Source of the DNA: Streptomyces tropicalis | GTDB lineage: Bacteria > Actinomycetota > Actinomycetes > Streptomycetales > Streptomycetaceae | Direction of reading: 5' to 3' | DNA: 64,000 nt | Assembly: GCF_029269835.1 (NCBI RefSeq) | Contig: NZ_JARJBB010000014.1 | Span: forward strand, 1-64,000 | Part shown: one piece after another, positions 1-9,281 of the stretch | How positions within the stretch are numbered: the first letter of the stretch is position 1 | Layout of the letters: the number at the start of each line of letters is the position of its first letter | Notes under the pieces: generated by a model | Database searches by the model: none | Seen by the model: only the letters and a program-made list of their open reading frames with translations | Told to the model about the DNA's origin: nothing | Position numbers and translations under genes: made by a program

Positions 1-40
1 CTTTTGGCACGCTGTTGAGTTCTCAAGGAACGGACGCTTC
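1..40 (-). promoter_or_regulatory. rRNA operon leader (antitermination/processing box)
   Basis: Read on the minus strand this stretch contains TTGAGAACTCAACAGCGTG followed by CCAAAAG. This is the conserved element that precedes 16S rRNA in streptomycete rrn operons. It implies an rRNA operon transcribed leftward, with its 16S gene just beyond base 1. No mature rRNA sequence lies inside the window. The identification rests on recognition of the conserved box. Confidence 0.75.
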
Positions 41-94
41 CTTTGTACTCACCCTCTCGGGCTTTCCTCCGGGCGCTTCCCTTCGGTCTTGCGT

Positions 95-300
95 TTCCGA
101 CTCTATCAGATCTTTCCGATCCGATTTCCTCGGTGCTTTCCAGGTTCCCGCTTCCGCGTTTCCCTTTCCGGCGGTTCCGACTTTATCAGAAGTTTCGCGC
201 CGGTCTTACCGGCTTCGCTTCCGATTCATCGGGAGTGGCTTCTTCGAAATCGATAACGTCGATGTCTCGAGAAGCAGACAGACTGTCAAAGCCGCCCATC
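95..300 (-). promoter_or_regulatory. rrn upstream region with tandem promoter-like repeats
   Basis: There is no coding potential between the rrn leader and the SpoIIM gene. On the minus strand a 15-base unit, CTGATARAGTCGGAA, occurs twice exactly 80 bp apart (95-109 and 175-189). Each copy carries a -10-like TAAAGT or TAGAGT. A consensus-like TTGACA lies further upstream (284-289) without a good -10 at the usual spacing. Tandem promoters are usual for Streptomyces rrn operons, so these are inferred to be two of them. Transcription start sites cannot be fixed from sequence. Confidence 0.5.
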
Positions 301-414
301 CGGGTGTGAACCCAGCTCCAGGCAACTGTTCGAATCTACCTCCCCGCCTGCTCCGTGTCAACGGCTCCGGTGGGGCGAAGAGGACACTAGCAGCTCAGCG
401 GCCGTAAACGCACA

Positions 415-1422
415 TCAGGCGGCCGTCGGCACCGTGGCGCTTCGTTCGGCAGCCGCCACGTCACCCGTGTCACCGGCTCGTGCGGCGCGACCGCCCAGGA
501 TCCAGACGTAGGTAAGGAAGGCGGCCTCGGCCGCGACGCCGATGCCGATGCGGGCCCAGGTGGGCAGGCCGGACGGGGTCACGAAGCCTTCGATGGTGCC
601 CGACACGAAGAGGACCAGGGCCAGGCCGATCGCCATGCCCACCGCGGCCCTGCCCTCCTCCGCCAGTGCGGTGCGACGGGAGCGCGGCCCGGGGTCCACC
701 ACGGTCCAGCCGAGGCGCAGGCCGGTGCCGGCGGCGACGAAGACCGCGGTCAGCTCGAGCAGCCCGTGCGGAAGGATCAGCCCGAGGAAGGTGTCGAGGC
801 GGCCGGCCGAGGACATGAGCCCGATGCCCACCCCCAGGTTGAGCATGTTCTGGAACAGGATCCACAGCACCGGGAGTCCGAGGAACACGCCGAGGACGAG
901 GCACATGGCGGCGGCCTGGGCGTTGTTCGTCCACACCTGGGCGGCGAACGCCGCCGCGGGATGACTGGAGTAGTAGGTCTCGTACTCGCCGCCGGGCCGG
1001 GTCAGGTCCCGCAGCTCCCCGGGGGCCGCGATGGCCGCCTGCACCTCGGGGTGCGTGCCGATCCACCAGCCGAGGACCGCCCCGACGAGCGTGGACACCA
1101 GGGCGGTGGGAACCCACCACCGGCGGGTGCGGTAGACGGCGGCGGGGAAGCCGTGCGAGAGGAAGCGGCTGACGTCGCGCCACGAGGCACGGCGGGTTCC
1201 CGTCACGGCGCTGCGCGCGCGGGCCACGAGGCGGCTCAGCCGACCGGTCAGCTGCGGGTCCGGGGCACTGGACTGGATCAGGGACAGATGGGTGGCGGTG
1301 CGCTGGTAGAGCGCCACGAGTTCGTCGGCCTCCGCCCCGGAGAGGCGGCGCCTGCGGCGCAGCAGGGCGTCGAGGCGGTCCCACTCGGCCCGGTGGGCGG
1401 AGACGAAGACGTCCAGGTCCAT
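415..1422 (-). CDS. Stage II sporulation protein M-like membrane protein
   Basis: This is a 335-residue integral membrane protein of the SpoIIM/COG1300 family. A basic cytoplasmic N-terminal region of about 100 residues is followed by about five hydrophobic segments, including WWVPTALVSTLVGAVLGWW, a long one around AAAMCLVLGVFLGL, and three near the C-terminus. The family is named after a Bacillus engulfment factor; in actinobacteria its role is not established. I chose the ATG at 1422 (MDLDVFV). An in-frame GTG 33 bases upstream (1455) would extend the protein by 11 acidic residues. It is divergent from the RDD gene, a common pairing in streptomycetes. Confidence 0.85.
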   Translation of the reverse strand: MDLDVFVSAHRAEWDRLDALLRRRRRLSGAEADELVALYQRTATHLSLIQSSAPDPQLTGRLSRLVARARSAVTGTRRASWRDVSRFLSHGFPAAVYRTRRWWVPTALVSTLVGAVLGWWIGTHPEVQAAIAAPGELRDLTRPGGEYETYYSSHPAAAFAAQVWTNNAQAAAMCLVLGVFLGLPVLWILFQNMLNLGVGIGLMSSAGRLDTFLGLILPHGLLELTAVFVAAGTGLRLGWTVVDPGPRSRRTALAEEGRAAVGMAIGLALVLFVSGTIEGFVTPSGLPTWARIGIGVAAEAAFLTYVWILGGRAARAGDTGDVAAAERSATVPTAA

Positions 1423-1554
1423 CGTGTCTGCCTGCTCCTCGGCTGGTTGTTCCACAGCCCGACGGAAGTGTCAGCTTGTCGTACTGCGGCGCGATCGCCC
1501 TCAGCTTGGCAGACTGACGGTTCTCAGGGTGGGGTCAGGGGAAGGGCGGCAGGC

Positions 1555-2550
1555 GTGAGTGAGCTGGTGACGGGCGAGGCGGTGGCGCTGGAACTGCGTC
1601 CCGCGAGGTTGCCGAGCAGGGCGCTGGCCGTGCTGCTCGACCTGGCCGTGGCACTGGCGGTCTATCTCGTGGTGACGATCGCCCTGATGGTGGCCACGGC
1701 CTCGCTGGACGAGGCCGCGCAGGTCGCGGTGTCGATCGCGACCTTCCTGCTCGTGCTCGTGGGCGGGCCGATCGCGGTGGAGACGCTGAGCCACGGCCGC
1801 TCGCTCGGGAAGGCGGCGTGCGGTCTGCGGGTGGTTCGGGACGACGGCGGGCCGATCCGCTTCCGGCACGCCCTGGTACGGGGCGCGATCGGCGTGGTCG
1901 AGATCCTGCTGACCTTCGGGGTCGTCGCGTGCATCGCCTCGCTGGTGTCGGCGCGCGGGCGGCGCCTCGGCGACGTGTTCGCGGGCACGCTGGTGGTGCG
2001 GGAGCGGGTGCCCGCGGGCCACGGGGCTCTCCTGCCCCCGCCGCCGCCCTGGCTGGCCGGGCGCTTCTCGGCGCTGGACCTCTCCTCGGTGCCGGACGGG
2101 CTGTGGCTGGCGGTGCGCCAGTACCTGACGCGGATGCGCCAGCTCGATCCGCAGGTCTCCTGGAGCATGGCGCAGCGGCTGGCAGCGGATGTCGCGGCCC
2201 GGACCGGCGCTCCGGTGCCGGGCGAGGTGCCGCCGGCGATGTATCTGGCCGCGGTGCTGCAGGAGCGGCAGGTCAGGGAGACGCGGCGGATGTCCGCGAG
2301 CGGTGCCTCCGGAGGCACCGGACCTGCGGGTGCGGGGTATCCGGCCGCCGGGGCTCCGGGAGCCGTCCTCGCTCCGGCGACGGAGGCGGCCTCCGGTCCG
2401 TCCTCTCCCGTGTCCCCGAACGCAGGGGTGTCCTCGGTGCCGCAGGAAGCACAGGTGTCGCCGGTGCCGCAGGACGCGGAGGCGTCCGCCGCGCCGCGGG
2501 ACGCGGAGGCGGGCGAGCGGCGGAGCACCGGGTTCGTGCCGCCCGTGTAG
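1555..2550 (+). CDS. RDD family membrane protein
   Basis: This is a 331-residue protein. An RDD domain fills about residues 15-150, with the Arg and Asp of the first helix in RALAVLLDL, a second hydrophobic segment (TFLLVLVGGPIAVETL), and a third after the GRSLGKAACGLRVVRDDG loop. A soluble region follows, then a low-complexity Pro/Ala/Ser/Glu tail with repeated SPVPQDAE-like units. RDD proteins are small membrane proteins of mostly unknown function. The reading frame is open far upstream, but the GTG at 1555 is the first start that begins the family domain. It is divergent from the SpoIIM-like gene and convergent with the next gene. Confidence 0.85.
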   Translation: MSELVTGEAVALELRPARLPSRALAVLLDLAVALAVYLVVTIALMVATASLDEAAQVAVSIATFLLVLVGGPIAVETLSHGRSLGKAACGLRVVRDDGGPIRFRHALVRGAIGVVEILLTFGVVACIASLVSARGRRLGDVFAGTLVVRERVPAGHGALLPPPPPWLAGRFSALDLSSVPDGLWLAVRQYLTRMRQLDPQVSWSMAQRLAADVAARTGAPVPGEVPPAMYLAAVLQERQVRETRRMSASGASGGTGPAGAGYPAAGAPGAVLAPATEAASGPSSPVSPNAGVSSVPQEAQVSPVPQDAEASAAPRDAEAGERRSTGFVPPV

Positions 2551-2571
2551 GGGGGCGGGTCGGCGACGCCG

Positions 2572-3216
2572 TCAGTGCGGGGAGTCCGGGTCCGTGGGGC
2601 GCCGGGGGAGGACGGACGGGGGTGAGTCCAGGTCCTCGAGTTCGATGCCGGGAGCGGACAGGACCACGTCGCCGGCGAGGTGCACGGCGTACTGCTCGCC
2701 GGTGTCCAGGGCGGTGACCCGGTACTCGTCCACGGTCAGGGGGGCGTTGTCAGTGGCGTGTGTTTCGCTGTTCACCAGAGCCCAGGACTGGTCCACGGTG
2801 CGCGGGGCGAGGACGGGGTCCGTGAAGGCGACGAGGCGTACGCGGGTGGCGGAGGCGGAGGGGGTGAGGCGCAGGAGACGGGCGGTGGCGACGAGGAACG
2901 CGGGGGACGTCCCGGTGAAGCCGTGGGCGCGGACGGTGCCCTCGGCCGCGTCCCTGCCGGTGGCGTCGGTACGGACCCAGGTGACGCCGTCGAGGGCGGC
3001 GCCGCGCACCTGCCAGCCCGCGGCGTGGAGTTCGAGGCGGATGGGGCGGCCCAGGTCGTCGAGGGCCAGGTCGACGGAGCCGCGGTGGTCGCCCGCGGGG
3101 CCGGTCACCTGGGAGACGTAGCGCCAGCCGGAGGGGCCGGGGGCGCAGTGGAAGTGCTCTTCACCGAGGGGGGTGTGGTCGTGGGTGTCGTGGAGCGAAT
3201 AGCGGCCGCGGGGCAT
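2572..3216 (-). CDS. Hypothetical protein, 214 aa
   Basis: I do not recognise the family. The product is soluble, with no signal peptide or membrane segment. It has a His-rich N-terminus (DTHDHTPLGEEHFHC) and alternating beta-strand-like segments. The ATG at 3216 is preceded by AGGAG at good spacing. Codon usage is typical, so it is a real gene. It lies downstream of ahcY, but a strong terminator-like hairpin separates them, so it probably has its own promoter. Confidence 0.7.
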   Translation of the reverse strand: MPRGRYSLHDTHDHTPLGEEHFHCAPGPSGWRYVSQVTGPAGDHRGSVDLALDDLGRPIRLELHAAGWQVRGAALDGVTWVRTDATGRDAAEGTVRAHGFTGTSPAFLVATARLLRLTPSASATRVRLVAFTDPVLAPRTVDQSWALVNSETHATDNAPLTVDEYRVTALDTGEQYAVHLAGDVVLSAPGIELEDLDSPPSVLPRRPTDPDSPH

Positions 3217-3327
3217 CGGGCTCCTGTGTCGTGACGGACGGGTCGGGCGGCCTCGGCGGGCCGGTCCGGCGCGCGGGCCGGCCGGTCGGGTGGGGGCCGG
3301 TCCGCCGGCGGCCGGTCCGGCCGAAGG

Positions 3328-3362
3328 GGCAGGCCCCCGACACGGGGGTGCGGGGGCCTGCC
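3328..3362 (-). terminator. Terminator after ahcY
   Basis: A perfect 12-bp stem (GGCAGGCCCCCG at 3328-3339 with CGGGGGCCTGCC at 3351-3362) closes an 11-nt loop, about 30 bases beyond the ahcY stop. There is no long T-tract, as is usual in Streptomyces. Confidence 0.75.
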
Positions 3363-3393
3363 TCGGTCGACCGGTGTGAGACGCGGGTGCGGC

Positions 3394-4851
<1,458 letters not shown>

Positions 4852-5064
4852 TGCGTGCTGCTCCTCGGGTAGGGGCGAGGTGGGTACGGCTGATCTGCGC
4901 GGCGGCGGACACAGGGGTGCCCTGAGGAGGACACAGGCATGCCCGCGTGCGCGCAGCGCAGTCCGTCGGAGGCCCTCTCTCCCTCGGACGGTCCGTGTCG
5001 GGACCGCCCGACCGCCATCAGCAGCGACGTCTGGCTCCGACCCAAGCTACACCGCGGGACCCCG

Positions 5065-5098
5065 CCGCCCCCAGTCCGCGTCCGGCCGGAGGGGGCGG
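5065..5098. terminator. Possible terminator after the CDF transporter gene
   Basis: An 8-bp stem (CCGCCCCC at 5065-5072 with GGGGGCGG at 5091-5098) encloses smaller pairing. It lies 30 bases past the stop of the CDF transporter on the minus strand. G+C is high here, so chance pairing cannot be excluded. Confidence 0.4.
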
Positions 5099-5127
5099 GA
5101 AGGAGTCGGTCAAGGGGTCCGCGGGGC

Positions 5128-6108
5128 TCAGTGGCCGGCGGGCTGCGGGGCCGGTCCGCCCGGCGTGGCCTCGGCGTCCGCGCCCCGGGCGGCCTCGGTG
5201 TCGCTGTAGATGTCGGGCTCCAGGTAGATCACCCGGGCGATCGGGACGGCGGCCCGGATGCGGGTCTCGGCCGCGTCGATGGCGGTGGCGACCTCGGCGG
5301 CGGTGTCGTCGTGCCGTACCGCGATCTTGGCGGCGACGAGCAGTTCCTCCGGGCCGAGGTGGAGGGTGCGCATGTGGATGACGCGGGTGACGCGGTCGCC
5401 GTCGACCGTGGCGGCCTCGATCTGCCGGACGACGTCGGCGCTTGCGGCCTCGCCCAGCAGCAGCGACTTGGTCTCGGCGGCCAGCACGAGGGCGATCAGG
5501 ACGAGCAGGGCGCCGATGCAGACGGTGCCGACCCCGTCCCACACGCCGTCGCCGGTGAGCAGGGAGAGGCCGACGCCGCCGAGGGCGAGGACCAGGCCGA
5601 TCAGGGCACCGAAGTCCTCCAGCAGGACGACCGGCAGCTCGGGTGCCTTGGCGCGGCGGATGAACTGGGTCCAGGACAGCGTGCCGCGCAGTTCGTTGGA
5701 CTCCTTGATGGCGGTGCGGAAGGAGAACCCCTCGGCGACGATCGCGAAGAGGAGGACGCCGACCGGCCAGTACCAGTGCTCCAGCCGGTGGGGGTGCTGG
5801 ATCTTCTCGTAGCCCTCGTAGACGGCGAACATGCCGCCGACGGTGAAGAGCACGATGGAGACGAGGAAGGCGTAGATGTAGCGTTCCCGGCCGTAGCCGA
5901 AGGGGTGCTGCGGGGTCGCCTCGCGCTGGGCGCGCTTGCCTCCGACGATGAGCAGGAACTGGTTTCCGGAGTCGGCGAGCGAGTGGACGCCCTCGGCGAG
6001 CATCGACGACGAGCCGCTGAAGGCGAAGGCCACGAACTTCGATGCCGCGATCGCGAGGTTGGCGCCGAGTGCCGCCACGATCGCCCTGGTGCCGCCTGAC
6101 GCGCTCAT
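5128..6108 (-). CDS. Cation diffusion facilitator transporter
   Basis: This is a 326-residue CDF-family membrane transporter, predicted to export divalent cations such as Zn2+, Fe2+ or Mn2+ by H+ antiport. It has about six membrane segments. The second contains the metal-site motif HSLAD; the fifth has LLEDFGALIG, where many CDFs have HxxxD or DxxAD. A cytoplasmic ferredoxin-like domain follows (about residues 210-300), then a short acidic tail. The wording of the motifs resembles the SLC30A9-like branch. Substrate cannot be assigned from sequence. It lies between ahcY and manA on the same strand, with more than 150 bases on each side. Confidence 0.88.
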   Translation of the reverse strand: MSASGGTRAIVAALGANLAIAASKFVAFAFSGSSSMLAEGVHSLADSGNQFLLIVGGKRAQREATPQHPFGYGRERYIYAFLVSIVLFTVGGMFAVYEGYEKIQHPHRLEHWYWPVGVLLFAIVAEGFSFRTAIKESNELRGTLSWTQFIRRAKAPELPVVLLEDFGALIGLVLALGGVGLSLLTGDGVWDGVGTVCIGALLVLIALVLAAETKSLLLGEAASADVVRQIEAATVDGDRVTRVIHMRTLHLGPEELLVAAKIAVRHDDTAAEVATAIDAAETRIRAAVPIARVIYLEPDIYSDTEAARGADAEATPGGPAPQPAGH

Positions 6109-6264
6109 GTGTTCGCGTTGTCCCTTCGCCGTCGTACGTAACGCCGTCCGGGGCGCCGCCCGGCGGTGGCGCTCACGCCCCGTCTGCTTTGCCCGTCCTT
6201 TGCCGGTGGGCCATTGTTGCAGCCCGTTCCGTGGGACGTGCCCCGGGTCGGCGGGCCCGACGCC

Positions 6265-7416
6265 TCAGAGGGCGACCGTGGCCCGGAAGAGGGTGCCGGG
6301 TCCGGACACTTCGGCCTTTTCGCCCGCCGGGACGAACACGGAGGTGCCCGGGGTCAGGTCGTGCTCGCCGGCGCGGACCGAGCCGGCGGTGCAGAGCAGG
6401 ATCTGCGCCGTGTCACGCGTCAGGTCGTGCGGGCCGGCGCCCTCGGGGAGCACGTACCGGGACAGGCGGAACTCGTCGATGGGCGTCGCGTAGACCTCCT
6501 CGCCGTCCGGGGCGGCCTCCGGGCGCAGGACGCCGGGGTCCCCGGCCCGGAAGCGGACGACGCGCAGCAGTTCGGGGACGTCGACGTGCTTGGGGGTCAG
6601 GCCGCAGCGCAGGACGTTGTCGGAGTTGGCCATGATCTCGACGCCGAGGCCGCTGAGGTACGCGTGCGGGATGCCCGCGCCGAGGAAGAGGGCCTCGCCG
6701 GGCTGGAGCCGGACGTGGTTGAGGAGCATCGCGGCCAGCACCCCCGGGTCGCCCGGGTAGTGGCGGGCGATGTCGGCGTAGGGCGCGAGGTCGCCGCCGA
6801 GGCGGGCGCAGGCGGCGGCGGTCTCGGCGACGGTGCGGGCCATGTCGTCGCGGTCGGCGCCGAGGATCGCGGTGAGCGTCTCGCGCAGGGCCGCCTCCTC
6901 GGGGCGGGCGCGCAGGAGGTCGGCGTACGGCGTGAGGGAGTCGACGCCGATGCGGTCGAGGAGGGCGGCGGTCCGCAGCGGGTCGCGGAAGCCGCACAGG
7001 CCGTCGAACTCGGTGAGCGCGCAGATCAGTTCGGGCTTGTGGTTGGCGTCCTTGTAGTTGCGGTGCGGGGCATCGGACGGGATGCCCCGCTCCTCCTCGT
7101 CGGCGTGGCCGGTGCGGGCCTGCTCCAGGTCGGGGTGGACCTGGAGGGAGAGCGGGGCGCCGGCGGCGAGGATCTTGAGCAGGAAGGGCAGGCGGGGGCC
7201 GAACCTGGCGACGGCCGCGGGGCCCAGTTCCCGCTCGGGGCCGGCCGCGAGGACGTCGACGAGGGCGCCGCGTGCGGTGCGCGAGGGCGCGCCCGGGTGG
7301 GCTCCCATCCACATCTCCGCCTGCGGCTCGCCGCTCGGCTCGACGCCGAGGAGGTGCGGGATGGCGGACGGGGAACCCCAGGCGTAGGGGCGAACGGTGT
7401 TGTCCAGGCGGTCCAT
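6265..7416 (-). CDS. manA: Mannose-6-phosphate isomerase, class I
   Basis: This zinc cupin enzyme interconverts fructose-6-P and mannose-6-P, feeding GDP-mannose synthesis. The 383 residues cover the type I PMI fold. Visible landmarks are the N-terminal MDRLDNTVRPYAWGS, the zinc-site QVHPD near residue 95, NHKPELICAL, and the signature region YLSGLGVEIMANSDNVLRCGLTPKHVD. The ATG at 7416 begins the family sequence directly. It is followed at short distance upstream by the SIS-domain gene on the same strand and probably shares its transcript. manB nearby supplies the next pathway step. Confidence 0.95.
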   Translation of the reverse strand: MDRLDNTVRPYAWGSPSAIPHLLGVEPSGEPQAEMWMGAHPGAPSRTARGALVDVLAAGPERELGPAAVARFGPRLPFLLKILAAGAPLSLQVHPDLEQARTGHADEEERGIPSDAPHRNYKDANHKPELICALTEFDGLCGFRDPLRTAALLDRIGVDSLTPYADLLRARPEEAALRETLTAILGADRDDMARTVAETAAACARLGGDLAPYADIARHYPGDPGVLAAMLLNHVRLQPGEALFLGAGIPHAYLSGLGVEIMANSDNVLRCGLTPKHVDVPELLRVVRFRAGDPGVLRPEAAPDGEEVYATPIDEFRLSRYVLPEGAGPHDLTRDTAQILLCTAGSVRAGEHDLTPGTSVFVPAGEKAEVSGPGTLFRATVAL

Positions 7417-7462
7417 GCGTGTCTCTCTGCCGGTTCTCAGTGCGCCGTGCGCGTGGTCGGGC

Positions 7463-8596
7463 TCAGGATGAGGCCCCCGACGCGAGCGCCAGGTAAACGG
7501 CGGTGAAATCCGTGACGGCGATCAGTTCCGCGAGGGTCTCGATCTCGTCTCCGGGGGACGGTTCCAGCTCGCTGATCGGCGTGTCGTGACTGAGCGCCAG
7601 GTCACGCGCGGCGGGCGCGGCGGTCAGGCCGCCGATCGGGCGGTCGCGGAGCAGCACCACGCGCGTGTGGAGGGCGGGCGCCTCCTCGACGCGGTCGCGG
7701 AAGAAGTCGTCCGGGTCGGCCCTGGCGGCCAGAGGGCCGGCGAGCAGGGCGCTGTGCACGGCGAGCGCCTCCGGGAGTTCGGCGACGACGGCGGGGCTGC
7801 CGGACAGTTCGGCGAGCGCGGCGGCGAAGCGGCGGCCGGCGGGGCCGGCGGAGACGCCCTCGGTCCAGATCAGGGGCAGCGCGTCGGCGAGTTCGGCGGC
7901 CAGCGTCTTGGCGGGGTTGCTGTAGGTGGCGATGGCGGGGCCGCAGCGCTCGGCAACCTGGTCGAGCCGGTCGGCGGCCTTCTCCAGGGCGTCGGGCGGG
8001 GCGGTGAGCAGGCCGATGCGGTCCAGGAGGGCGAGCAGCGGGGTGAGCAGCGCCCACAGCACGCCGGGGGACGAGGCCGGGAAGGGCTCGTCCTCGTCGT
8101 AGGGGGCCGTGGCCATCGGGACGAAGAGGCCGTGGGCGCCGGCGACGGCCTCGGCCAGCGGGGTGCCGGCCGGGGCGACGGCGGCGACGGCGCAGCCGCG
8201 GCGGTAGGCCTGCTCGGCGAGCAGCGACAGGCTCGGTTCGGCGCCGTCCGGAGTGGCGATCAGCAGCAGGTCGACGGAGCCGGCCCAGCCGGGGAGTTCC
8301 CAGCGCAGGGCGCCCGCGGCGGGGGCGACGCCGGTGGGCGCGAGCCGGGTGACGGGGCTGCCGGCGCCGGCGAGCGTGCCGAGCAGGTCGGCCGCGTGGC
8401 TCGCCGCGGCGCCGGGCCCGGCGATCAGGACGGCGCGGGGGCGGCCGTCGGGTTCGAGTCCGCCGACCCCCGCCTCGACCGCGTGCCGGGCGGCGGTCCG
8501 GACGCGGGCTCCGGCCTCGGCGGCGCCGCGGAGCAGTCCGCGCCGGTCGGCCTCGGCGAGCCCGTCCGGGGTGTCGAGCAGCGATTCGTCGAGCAT
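7463..8596 (-). CDS. SIS-domain protein (phosphoglucose/phosphomannose isomerase-like)
   Basis: This is a 377-residue protein with two sugar-isomerase-type sugar-phosphate binding folds. The first is around VLIAGPGAAASHAADLLGTLAGAGSPVTRL, given here as a region near residues 55-85. The second is near residues 230-330. Its place between manA and manB suggests a role in hexose-phosphate metabolism, but the reaction is not established. Compared with bifunctional PGI/PMI enzymes the active-site residues are hard to place, so it could be regulatory. The start is the ATG at 8596. It lies 30 bases from the Trm112-like gene and is likely co-transcribed with it. Confidence 0.8.
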   Translation of the reverse strand: MLDESLLDTPDGLAEADRRGLLRGAAEAGARVRTAARHAVEAGVGGLEPDGRPRAVLIAGPGAAASHAADLLGTLAGAGSPVTRLAPTGVAPAAGALRWELPGWAGSVDLLLIATPDGAEPSLSLLAEQAYRRGCAVAAVAPAGTPLAEAVAGAHGLFVPMATAPYDEDEPFPASSPGVLWALLTPLLALLDRIGLLTAPPDALEKAADRLDQVAERCGPAIATYSNPAKTLAAELADALPLIWTEGVSAGPAGRRFAAALAELSGSPAVVAELPEALAVHSALLAGPLAARADPDDFFRDRVEEAPALHTRVVLLRDRPIGGLTAAPAARDLALSHDTPISELEPSPGDEIETLAELIAVTDFTAVYLALASGASS

Positions 8597-8626
8597 GGGC
8601 GGCAGTCTCCGATCGCCGGGCTTCGG

Positions 8627-8797
8627 TTACGCGGGGCGGCGGGCCTCGTCGACGAGCAGGACCGGGATGCCGTCGCGGACCGGGTAGGCCAGGCCGCAGT
8701 CCTGTCCGGTGCAGATCAGCTCGGCGTCCTCCTCCTTGAGGGGGGCGTGGCAGACCGGGCAGGCGAGGATCTCCAGGAGGCCGGCTTCGAGCGGCAT
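8627..8797 (-). CDS. Trm112-like zinc-ribbon protein
   Basis: This 56-residue protein has the arrangement CPVC...CTGQDCGLAYPVRDGIPVLL typical of the Trm112/YcaR family, small zinc-ribbon partners or activators of methyltransferases. The start at 8797 (MPLEAGLLEILACPVC) has GGGA upstream. A longer open frame to 8833 adds only untypical residues. It is conserved beside the manA-SIS-manB genes in streptomycetes, although its partner there is unknown. Confidence 0.88.
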   Translation of the reverse strand: MPLEAGLLEILACPVCHAPLKEEDAELICTGQDCGLAYPVRDGIPVLLVDEARRPA

Positions 8798-9281
8798 GGG
8801 CGTTCCCTTCGGGTGGCGGACGCGTGGCGGCACGGACGTGCCTGGTCAGGGTACCGCCGGTGGGGGGCGGGCGGCGGGCGGCCGCCCGGAAGGAGCCGGG
8901 GCCGTCCGCGGACGGTGACGGTGGACTGCGGTGAGCGCGGGTACCGGGGCGCGGGCGACCCGGAACGGGACGATGACCGCGGGCGGCCGGAGCACAGGGC
9001 CCGGCGACCCGGAACCGGACGGTGCCCGCGGGCGGCCCGGAGCCGGCACGAGGGTCCTGGGCCGCGGGAGGTGCAGACCCCCGAGCCACCGGGGCGCCCG
9101 GGCCTGCGGGGGCCGCGTCGCCGTCGGGCGTCGCGATCGGGCAGCACCCGGGGCGGGCATGCGCCGGGCCGGCGACGGCCTGCGGGACGTCCGGGGAGGG
9201 CGGGCGGGGCCGTTCGTCCCGCCCGGCGTGTCCGTACGTCCCGCCCGGTGCGTGCGCCCCGCTCGGCGGCCCGGCCGGGGG
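8798..9281. repeat. Non-coding spacer with an imperfect direct repeat
   Basis: These 484 bases between manB and the Trm112-like gene show no convincing gene. A unit of about 39 bases beginning GCGACCCGGAAC occurs at 8955-8993 and again, slightly diverged, at about 9004-9043. The surroundings are G+C-rich, with homopolymeric G tracts. Open frames here are runs from neighbouring genes in other frames. Confidence 0.5.

Noticed and set aside
766..1554. Long upstream extension of the RDD frame
   Set aside because: It is antisense to the SpoIIM-like gene. The family domain starts only after the GTG at 1555.
4852..5127. SAH riboswitch upstream of ahcY
   Set aside because: The leader is G+C-rich with some pairing, but the conserved core of the SAH riboswitch was not found.
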